Below are positions 10,010 to 20,800 of a stretch of 50,312 bases of DNA, in pieces; within the stretch, counting starts at the first letter, position 1, and the number at the start of each line of letters is the position of its first letter. The DNA comes from Haplomitrium mnioides (taxonomy: Eukaryota; Marchantiophyta; Haplomitriopsida; Calobryales), in assembly GCA_049999725.1 (NCBI GenBank), contig JBNGIS010030125.1, positions 1-50,312 on the forward strand, in the 5' to 3' direction. The notes under the pieces were generated by a model. It was not told the origin of the DNA. It made no database searches and saw only the letters and a program-made list of their open reading frames with translations. The position numbers were made by a program, and so were the translations under genes.

Positions 10010-10545
10010 AGACAGTCCAGTCCAGAACTCATGCCCATTGCAGACATCAATATGTCATCATCTGGTTTGTCCTAAGCAGCAACATTGGCCTGCTTTGGTT
10101 TCTGCTTGCCACCCTCTGCAAGTGCCTTCTCTTTATCTTACTTTTTCTTGGGAGTTTCTTGAATGGTGGCCAGGCTTGTCACAAGAAAAAAAAATCCCAC
10201 TTCATGAGTTACTACCCCTCTGGGATTTCCCACCTTGGAATTTCATGGCCTACTTGCCTCTTGTGTACAAGGCAGAACTCTGTTCAGGTTCACCCAGATT
10301 CTCTTTCCTCCTAGTTTCTTCAGCAAAGAGTCTATTGCAAACTTCATCCAAAGTCAGCCCTCTCAGGTTGCTCTCCAGTAAGTGCAACAACATATCATAA
10401 GACTCAGGGAGACTTGCAAGTAAGACTTGTACAAATATTGCCTCCTTCAAATTTGGAGTTATTGATAGCAACTGCGCCACAAGGTTCTTCATTCTTCCTG
10501 CTGTGTTATTATTAGAATAGATGGCTCTGCAACCGGTTCTTAGGT
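10010..10545 (-). pseudogene. copia-A-like gag fragment
   Basis: Minus-strand translation ([60 protein letters not shown]) aligns with the UBN2-type gag of the complete copia-A element at 18236-19639. A damaged zinc-knuckle region lies near 10170-10200. There is no LTR, protease or pol attached. It is more diverged than the other copia-A copies and so probably an old relic. Confidence 0.75.
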
Positions 10546-11178
10546 TAGTTCCCAAAAGTGATTAACTCACTTTTGGACTGTGTTGTTGCTTGCCCTGATG
10601 GATGGCATGAGATGTTTGTAAGTAAAAATATTAGCTTTCAGTTAAAAACAAAAACAAAGAGGGAAAGTAGGATAGAGTTAAATATTACTGTTAATGTCCT
10701 TCTCAACCCCACTGGGCTTATTAGATGAGCAAAAAAAAAAGTACAAGCTGAATACAAACTCCATACTTAAAAAACAAAGGTAGCCATGAACTTGACATGA
10801 CAGACAAAGCATATTAAGAAAGCAATTATCTGATAGATACTGAGAGAACAGAACATACATAGATCGCATAATAAATCAAGGTAGTGCACTAATGTGGGGT
10901 TTGTGCCGTACAGTTATAAACCATGAGCAGCATGGACATAATCCTACTATTGTTCCAAAAGCTTCCCAAGCCCACAACTCAAGACAGAAGTCATTTAATG
11001 GCAAAGCCAGTCCTGGATTTAGAGTATGAAAAGGATGCTACATGCAACAAACAGAAACAGAAACTGTTTTATGTTCAATCACACCCACATACTACACTAA
11101 ACAGTTTCCAAAAGACGATGATTGCATCTATAGAAGCAGAATTAACAAAACATGGTATAGAACTTGAGCCCAACTCAC
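10546..11178. other. probable SNL intron sequence, no gene seen
   Basis: AT-rich sequence downstream, in gene orientation, of the last recognised SNL exon. No continuing Sin3 C-terminal homology is seen in any frame, so the next exon lies beyond the retrotransposons or off-window to the left. Confidence 0.5.
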
Positions 11179-11853
11179 CAAATGTTAAATCTCCCATTCC
11201 TGTACGCTCCTCCTGTTTACCACCATCAGCTGATCTCATCTCCAAACCTCTTCCTTGGCTATTAGTTGAAAGTACATTTTCATGACTTTCATATTGGCCA
11301 CAGCTATACTGGGACACCTTGTGTTGCACCACGCCTACCTTGAACTCAGAGTTTGGAATGGAATTATTAGCACAAACACTTTGTACAAGGGAGGACTGCT
11401 GAAATGTGTGGCCACAATTGTCTGCAATATCCCCTGGAACCTGCCTCCGGGGATCAGATGTCACTTGTTGGAACAAAAGAGTATCACTACCAACATCACC
11501 ACTAAGCCCTTTCTCCCCCAATAAATTTTGCATTGACATTTCCTCTCTTAACTTAGACTGTAGAGCGTCCCCTTTTTTATGGAACCCTACCTCAAGTCGA
11601 GGAGACACACCAAACATAGGTTCAAGAAAACTTGTCCAGATCCTCATGATTCTGTCTGACTGTTCAGCTGAAGCGCATACCTCATCTGTAGAGTATTTTA
11701 CAATTTGATACAAGTCCTCATGGATACATGAATCAGAGAACTGAAAACGTAAGTCTGGTGTTAATGGTCGTCGATTACCCGCCACAACAGCTAGCATATT
11801 AGCATCTTCTCGTCTGTTTTTCTCATTGATATCTTTGATTTCAACCAATAGAC
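11179..11853 (-). CDS. SNL: SNL exon 10 (C-terminal Sin3 domain start plus variable region)
   Basis: The acceptor is GCTCATAG at 11854-11861. The exon codes [40 protein letters not shown] and [15 protein letters not shown], which are conserved plant SNL sequence. A low-conservation region rich in Ser, Gln and Gly follows. The proposed donor is TTTG|GTGAGT with GT at 11178-11177. The frame stays open for about another 100 bp, so the exact end is inferred from the strong GTGAGT. The first codon is completed by the T left over from exon 9. Confidence 0.85.
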
Positions 11854-14800
11854 CTATGAGCACACCCAGCCCACATCAAAATCAGTTAATTGCAACACAA
11901 CCAGGTACACATTACACCCATATTAATTTCAATATTACGTCAGAATCACTCTAGATTCAAAAGAATAAAATAAAGTTGAGATGTTCCCCATTCCTCTAAT
12001 AACAGTAATGATGGCCTAAATTGACCAAACAGTCAAATTCTCAACTTATTCAAAAATGACAATATAAACCAACCCTTCACAGCTCAAGGGGCTGGACCTA
12101 ATTAAGCCTTCCACTGCCCTTTTGTGCAGTTGTGCTAATAGGAAAGAAAAACAACAAACCCATGACCGTCCACATCCACATTCACGTGTCAAAAGAGTAG
12201 AATTTTGATTAAAAAGTCCCAGACCAGCCCTGAAGCCACAGGGACTTAAAATAAACAACAACCACCGAAGTGCGAATTTTTTTTTCCTCCTACTTATTAA
12301 TTGAGATCTAGTCCTCAAGTACAGCTGCAAAAGGGAATAAATACATCTTTATAAGTATTGAGAGAACTCTATATATCTTTATAAGTATTGAGAGAACTCC
12401 ATACTTACAAACTACGGTAGCCAATCATAAAGTTAATCAAGATGATCTGTACTGAAGATTGAAAAGACTAACAACCCAACCCCCACCCCAATCAAAAACA
12501 AAAATAAAGCAGAAGAAACCCAAAAATAAAATAAATATTTAAAATTTAAATTAAATTAACTAACTAAGTAGCTAACGAGAGGAGAAGTGCAATGATGCGC
12601 ATAGTGTTTGTCAAGCACTTGCCATAGACCTCTAAGCAGCATTATGAGTAGTATTGACAGATTACTACTACTTTACCACAGACTTCGTCAGTTCCCAGCT
12701 GTGGATATAAGTTATGCCAAAGGCAAAACTAAAGTCCTACGTTTCTGTCACTATTCCGGAAGTGGTGAGAACTCTATAATATGAACTCAGGTAGGCAATC
12801 AAAAGGTCAAAATGATCTGTACTGAAGATTGAAAAGATCTCCCATGAGCGTGCCAGTGGCAAAACTAACGTCCTAAGTTTCTGTTACTTTCCTGGCAGTG
12901 GCCGGCAAACTTAGGCACAATGTTCTCTAGAACTGCTCTCCAAACCAACTCTAAAGAAATTCCAAAGGGGAAGGCAACAGGGAATGAGAAGCAGCAGACA
13001 AAAGAGAGAATAGGAAGGAGAGGAAGAACGAAAAGGGAGAAAGCTATGTTGGTTGGCTAGAAAATAGGAAAATTAGAGATTGGTTCAAAAGAAACTCCAC
13101 ACTGTGAACTAACAAACCTTTTGCCATATCATCTTGAAAACACCCATAGTTGATAAAATCAATACAAGAATTTCACTCAAGCAAGGAGACCTCTAGTACT
13201 GTTCATAAGCTTTTGTACTTAATAAGCTTCAGCCACCATTTGAGATACAAAGAGCTCTTTAGAGCTACAAAGAAAAATAAACCTAAAGAATTGGCTGTTG
13301 ACAACTCCAAATTTAGCTGTATCGGAGATGTTTGATAGAATATGAGGCATTCTGATCATCTGCATGCCTGCATATTCTAATTGGCTACGCTTATCAAAAA
13401 TATTAACTTCTAAGCCTTGCAGATTACCGGGGTTAGGGCTGGTCCCCAGATCTCTGCAAAGTAAATACTTGTGGGAATGACAAAGGTGTGGGATGTTTTT
13501 ACTGCTTCGGCGGTTGTTATTGATGTGTGGAAATAAAGTTTTTACTTCCTGTCAAAGGTGTGGGACAAGTTGATCCTGGTCTTAAGAAAACTCATTCTTG
13601 TCTTAAGACCTGCTAAGCCTATATCAGTATAAAGAGTAGAAAATCAACAGACTGAAGAATTAAAGAAGCTTTTTCAGCTGCAAAATTGCGAGAGTGGATA
13701 AAGATAACACTCTCCTCCAACATGACTTAGATAAAGATACACACTTGGCACAGCTGGAGATCATTGAGGACTACAGCACCAAAGTGCTGTTGGAAATCCA
13801 GACATAGCTCACCATTGATGATGCTGGAACAAAGGATTTCAGCTCCACATTTTGATGCTGGAACAGAGTAGAAATATTGATCCTGGGAGGATCATTTGTG
13901 AAGTGCATTCTGTTGTAAATTGCTCCTAGTTTACATATAGTTATAAAGTTGTGGAGAGCAAAACTAACTACAAATAAATGGAAGCTGCAGTAGTCTAGGA
14001 AAAACCTACACACATCACAACTGTGCACACATAGAGTGCAGCCTTGACTATGAGGTGTCAAACACAAAGTTTCAAACCATTCAGCCTCATAATGTGTAGC
14101 AGTGACAAGCTGCCACAACTTCCTGCTGGTTTCGTCAGTTCCCGACAGCAGGTCCTGATCAATCTTCGTACTGAGTTTCTGCCACTTTCAGAAGTAACGG
14201 GAAAACTCAGTCATGATGATGCCTAGCACTCCACCAAGAATCCAAACTTCTAGTTTAGCATAGGATAGCTAAATTAAAGGAGGTTTTAGAGCAGTGACGT
14301 GGCAGCCCTTCGGGTGCCACGTGTCATTACTAGGAGGCTTCCTGAGGCATTTAATGTTTTTTTCTGAAGGAGAAAATATGTGCAGAGGCATGCAGTCATC
14401 TGCATGCGATTACGAAGAAAAGTCATGTTGAAGCAACAAGGCGAATATTGAGCTGCTCGCTTTTCCACATGAAACATAATCAGCACTTGCTCGACAGCAG
14501 GTGCTGACCAAGTCCAACATGCATAGACTTAGAGCCAGGGCGCCCATTGTTTGCTAGGCAATTCCTGGTATTGTATACTGCATACAAACTGAGAATAGAA
14601 TAGAATTGAATTGAGAGAGGATATATCTTTATAAGTATTGAGAGAACTCCATACTTACAAACTAAGTTTCCTGGAGCTTATAAATCGAGAGGAGCAGATA
14701 ATTTCATCCTCATTTGCAAATCACTCTGGCCTCTTACCATTCACTGTTGGAAATATCAAAAACGATATGATATATTGCAGCAGCGAAAATCCACTTTAGA

Positions 14801-17800
14801 TGAGAATCGTGAGAAAAGGGAAGAAGGGAAAACGTAAGCTCGCTTAAGGGGTTCGCCTGACAGCAAATTCCCGAACGCAGACCTCTCCCGTCAGCAGGTT
14901 CGCAAGAACATATGCTCGCGACCTCCTTTCAGACACGAAAACGCGACCTCCTTCCAGACACGAAACGCAACCTCCTTCCAGGCACGAAAACGCGACCTTC
15001 TCCCAGACACGAAATTGCGACCTCCTTCCAGACATGAAAACGCGACCTTCTTCCAGGCACGAAAACGCGACCTGCTTCCAGGCACGAAAACGCGTCCTTC
15101 TTCTGGCGAAATCGGAACTCCTTGCGATGCACGAAACTCAGCCTCAGCACTCGCGACTCCATCTTTGAGGAAGAAAGACGACTCTCCTGCCAGACGCAAT
15201 TCTCCCTTGATTGCACAAAACCGGTTACAAGTGAAATGTGGTTGCAATGAGGATGCGTAGAGCTCCTCTTCTCAGTATTGTATACACAATGCAATACCAG
15301 CCTTTGGCTGGATTTCTATGGGCCCCCTTGTTCAAAATCTGTGGGCGCTTGAATCAGTGCAGGTAAAGCAGACTTTCTACGAGTATGGACAAGAGCTGCA
15401 CATTCAATATTCACCTACACTTCCTGTGTCTTTTCTTCCCGTGAGCACATGCACGATGCATGTGCTTGATCTATCTTATGAAAGGGACAAGAATCATTAA
15501 TGTCCCTAAGGAGCCTCCTGGTGCTGGCACGTGTCACCACCAGGTGCCTCCACGTCGCACTGTCCCCAAATTCCTCTCTAAACTAGCTAGGAGCTAAACT
15601 AGTGAAGAAAGTAAATTTGTGTACAAATGAACTTGCTCACCAAAATGTGAGCTGCCAATTTTCAACACTCCCACTCAGCGAACCATTTTCACACCAAGCA
15701 TGTTGATGAATTCCTCATGCTTGTCCCTTGGCAGTGCTTTGGTTAGCACATCTGCTGCCATGTCACCTGTTCTGCAGAATTGCAGCTCGATATCCTGTCC
15801 CACCTTTTCCCTGACAAAGTGGTACTGGATATCAATGTGTTTGGTCTTCGAGTGACAAGTTGGATTCTTGGCCACGAATATACAACCCTGATTATCCTCA
15901 CAAATAGTGGTGGGTTTATCCACCTTGAACCCCACATCTTCCAGCAACCTCCTTAGCCACACAGCCTCTTTGGTGGCTTGAGTAAGAGCCATGTATTCTG
16001 CCTCACATATTGACAAGGCAACTGATGTTTGCCTCTTACTACACCAGCTTACTGAACCTCCTCCCATCAGAAAAGCATATCCAGATGTGGACTTTCCATC
16101 ATCCTTGCTGCATGCATAGTCGAAGTCAGTATATCTGATCAGTGAACTGTTGCTGATCTCAGTGGATTCCAGATATCCACTGCACTCCAGCACATGATCC
16201 TTGGAGCCTTGAAGGTACTGGAAAATTCTTTTCACTGCAAGCCAGTGAGCCATTCCTGGGTTGGACATAAACCTTGAGACAACTCCCACTGCATAGGCAA
16301 TGTCTGGCCTTGCGGATATCATGCCATAAATCAGACTGCCTACTGCACTTTGATATGGCACTTGTGTCATCTCTTCAGTTTCCTCTTTTGTTCCAGGTCC
16401 CATTTCCTTGGTAAACCTCATACAAGCTTCTAATGGAGTGCAGACTGCCCTGCAATCTCCCATTCCGTATCTCTCAAGAATTTTCTCCATGCACACCCTT
16501 TGATTCAATGTTATCTTCCTTGCATGTCTATCCCTTTGAACATGTATCCCAAGAAGATAGTGCATCTCCTGCAGGTCTGTTATTTTAAATGGCACCTCCA
16601 GGTCCTTCTTCGCCTGATTCAATTGCTCCAGATCATTGCTGATCATCACTATGTCATTTACATAGATGACCAGGATCACAATGCTCCCATCTTCTCTCCA
16701 GGTGTAAACACTATGATCTGCATCACTTCTCCTAAAGTTCTTCTCCATCAGATGTGTGTCAATCTGCTGGTACCATGCCCTTGACGCTTGCTTGAGGCCA
16801 CATAATGCCTTGTTTAATCCGCAGACAAGGCTTTCCTTCCCTCTCACAACACATCCTTCTGGCTGCTGCATATAGATCTCTTCTTCTAGATCTCCATTCA
16901 AGAACGCTGTCTTGACATCAACTTGATGGACCTCCCAGTCCATCATCACAGCAACAGCCAACAGACACCTGATTGAAGAAAACTTTGCAACCTTCAATAC
17001 CCACTTACACCCCACGGCTTTCCTTCCCTTGGCCAACTTGGCTAGAGTCCAGGTTTGGTTCTTATGGAGCGAATCTAATTCCTCCTTACAAGCCAGCTCC
17101 CATGCATAGGAGTCCTCCCTGGACAACGCCTCCTTCAGTGTTAGTGGATCATCTGCTACGGCCACATTGACTGAGAATGTCTCTGGCACTGCCAGATCCA
17201 GCCTCACTGGTTGCTTGCTCAGTCTCCCAGAACGCCTTGGCTCAACGTCCTCTCTTTCCACAAGAGTCCTCTCATTTACCACTGGTACTCCCACTACTGG
17301 AATTAATCCCTCATTGTTAACAATTTCAGTTTCTGTCCCAGATTGTGAGGTGCCTGGCACATCACTTGTGTACTCGATTATTTTCTCCTTTCCCTTGGAG
17401 ACTTCCAAGCCTGCTCCTGTGCCAACTGCAGGTGAACTTGCCAGATCCTCTGGCGATCTCTCATCAAACACCGCGTCCCGACTCCTGATTAACTGGTTTG
17501 TCTCACAATTGCCTTTGCAGTCCTCCCAGTATCCCAGAAACACACATTTGACTGTCTTTGCATCTAATTTCCCTCTCAGTTCATGAGGTACTACTGCATA
17601 AGCATCACAGCCAAAAATTCTGAGGTGTGAGACATCAGGTTTCTTACCTGACCACGCTTCCTCTGGTGTCATATTTCTCACAGCCTTGGTAGGGCATCGA
17701 TTTCTGAGGTAGACTGCTGTGTTCACAGCCTCAGCCCAGAAATTCCTCTGGATGTTCCTTGCATAGAGTATGCTCCTTACACTCTCCATGATGGTCCTGT

Positions 17801-20800
17801 TCATCCTTTCTGCCACACCGTTTTGCGATGGAGAATCCCTTGCTGTGAGCTGGTGCTTGATCCCATGCTCTCTTAGAAAGCCTGTAAATTCCTTGGACAT
17901 ATACTCCCCTCCCCCATCGGTGCGGAGTATCTTCACTTTCATTTCTAGCTCATTCTCCACCTGAGCTTTGAAACTACAAAACTTTGAAAAGCATTCACAT
18001 TTGGACTTCATCATATAGACAAATGTTTTCCTTCTTAAATCATCAATGAAGGTTACAAAATACCTTGCTCCTCCATAGGAAAGTAGACTTACTGGTTCAC
18101 AACAATCTGAGTGGACCAGTTCTAGCCTTTTTCTTGCTCTCCTTCCTTCCTTGGGATAAACACTTATACAAAAACCCAAACTCCAACTGTCTGGACAGTC
18201 CAGTCCAGACACCATGCTTCCCTGCCTCAAGATCCTCAAACCTTGGTATCCCAAATGTCCAAGTCTTGATGCCACAAATGGGCATTCTCTTTACTGGTCA
18301 CAACATTGGCCCGTGCCTCCTTCAGGGGACTGCTGCACAGCTTGTACAGCATGTTCTCCATGATTCCTTGCTCTATGATTTCCTCAGTTGGGCTGTAAAT
18401 CTTGGCTCCCCTGTTATCCATCCAGAACCCATACCCCTCCTCAGACATGCACCTAATGGAGAGTAGGTTCTTGCCTGGTCCTGGGACATACAATACCCTG
18501 GACAAATTTGCCTTTGTTGATTTTAATCCTAGGTGCATGGTGACTGATATTTCTGCAGCTTGATAAGCCATCAAATGCCTTGCATCACCTAGGTACACTG
18601 CTGTGGGATGAATATCCAGCAGTGTATTGAACCAGTATTTTCTGCCAGTGCAATGATTTGTGGCACCTGAATCAAGGTACCACACATCTTCCTCAGATGT
18701 CTTCTCAGCACTTGCCATGAGCACCAATTTCTTGGCCTCATCCTTGATGTCAGTGTCTGATCTGACATCAACATCTGACATCTTAATTTCAGCAACATTT
18801 GCCTGTGCCTTGTCCTCCTTGTCCTTGCCACCATTTGCAACTGCCTTGCCTTTGCCCTTGTTGCCCTTTGCCTTCTTTGGACAGTACCTTGCAATGTGGC
18901 CAGGCTTGTCACAGTAAAAGCAGTTCCCACTGGATGGGTTGCTCCCACTCTGGAACTTTCCACCTTGATTTGTCCTGATCCCTTTGCCTTTGGTGAACAA
19001 GCCAGAACCTTGATCAGGCCTGCCCAGACACTCCTTTCTCCTGGTTTCCTCAGCCAGGAGCCTGGTAATTGCTTCATCTAAAGTCAGCCTGCTCAGATTG
19101 CTCTCTAGTGAGTGCAACAAAATATCATAGGACTCAGGTAAGCTTGCAAGCAAGATTTGTACAAACATTTCCTCCTTGAGGCCTGGGTTGATTGACAACA
19201 ACTGCTCCACCAAATTCTTGACCTTTGCAGTGTGATCACCCATGTTGTCAACTTCTACAAATCTCAAAGTCAAGAGCTTCCTCCACAAGTATGTGGCAGC
19301 AAAAACCCCTCCTTGCTCATAGGCCTTCCTGAGACTATTCCACACCTCACTTGAAGTAGTGAGGGTAATTACTTGGGTAAACTGCTTTTTATCCAAGCTC
19401 AGGCAGATAAGAATCTGAGCATGCCTATCTGCCTCCATCCACATTGCAGTCCCTTCTTCAGTGGCATGACTGCCACTGGGTTTAGGGAAGTCACCATTTA
19501 CATACCTCCATAATCCTTTTAGCTCAAGGATTAATTGCATTTTTGCCTTCCAGTCTAAGAAATCTGCACCTTCAAATTTTTCAATGGAATACATGCTGGA
19601 GGTACCAAAACTTGCATCCCCCATCAAGAGTTTGTCCATAACCTGTTGGAAATATCAAAAACGATTTGATATATTGCAGCAGCGAAAATCCACTTTAGAT
19701 GAGAATCGTGAGAAAAGGGAAGAAGGGAAAACGTCAGCTCGCTGAAGGGGTTCGCCTGACACCAGATTCGCGAATGCAGACCTCTCCCGTCAGCAGGTTT
19801 GCAAGAACATATGCTCACGACCTCCTTCCAGGCACGAAAACGCGACCTTCTTCTGGCGAAATCGCAACTCCTTGCGATGCACAAAACTCAGCCTCAGCAC
19901 TCGCGACTCCACCTTTGAGGAAGAAAGACGACTCTCCTGCCAGACGCAATTCTCCCTTGAATGCACAAAATGGGCTACAAGTGAAATGTGGTTGCAAAGA
20001 GGATGCGTAGAGCTCCCCTTCTTCAGCATTATATACACAAAACAATACCAGCCTGTGGCTGGATTTCTATGGGCCCCCTTGTTCAAAATCTGTGGGCGCT
20101 TGAATCAGTGCAGGTGAAGCAGACTTTCTACGAGTATGGACAAGAGCTGCACATTCAATATTCACCTACACTTCCTGTGTTTTTTCTTCTTTTTTTTTTT
20201 GACTGAAAGCAAACAACTTTATTTACTTTCAAGCACCAAGGGTACAACCGCGGCCAGCAATCAGGCCAAGCAGCAAGAACCAACAACCACTCAATCCTTT
20301 TTCTTCCTGTGAGCACATGCACGATGCATGTGCTTGATCTATCTTATGAAAGGGACAAGAATCATGAAAGTTCCCAAGGAGCCTTTTGGTGCTGACACGT
20401 GTCACCACCACATGGCACTATCCCCAAATTCCTCTCTAAACTAGTTAGGAGCTAAACTAGTGAAGAAAGTAAATTTCTGTACAAATGAACATGCTCACCA
20501 AAATGTGAGCTGCCAATTTTCAACATTCACTATCTCTGTTTGTGTTTCCTATTTGCACATAGGAAGGGAGCATCGCAAAAAAATCAAGACAAGATCAAAA
20601 AAATCTTTTTCAGAGCAGGCCAGGAACAGAAAGTACGAGGGCAGAACCTGTGGAATTAAAAGGGACAGTTCAGCAATCTCTGTTAATTGGCAGGACAAGG
20701 AAAAGAGGATTCTCAACTACTTTTCTGGCATCTTCAACTCTGTGAGGGAAGATTCTCTCAGAACTCATGCCCAGAAAACAGCCTTGAGGCTAGTTCCATC

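Larger units (their letters stand above)
14745..20525 (-). mobile_element. complete copia-A LTR retrotransposon in SNL intron 9
   Basis: A 5.8-kb element with LTRs at both ends (14745-15667 and 19644-20525), gag-protease and pol between them, and a perfect 5-bp target duplication TTCAC (14740-14744 and 20526-20530). It lies in the same orientation as the host gene, inside an 11.5-kb intron. It is not intact: there is a one-base frameshift between gag-protease and pol, a 35-codon deletion in RT, and an altered RT catalytic box. The two LTRs are nearly alike apart from a tandem array and a LINE-D insertion, suggesting a fairly recent insertion. Confidence 0.95.

Noticed and set aside
14917-15101. 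Possible CRISPR-like array
   Set aside because: The units are directly adjacent with no unique spacers, and the setting is a plant LTR.
14844-15294. Overlapping 60-120-codon ORFs with repeated peptide units
   Set aside because: They are produced by the 25-bp tandem array of the LTR. The unit is not a multiple of three, so the repeats read through in several frames, and nothing suggests a protein.
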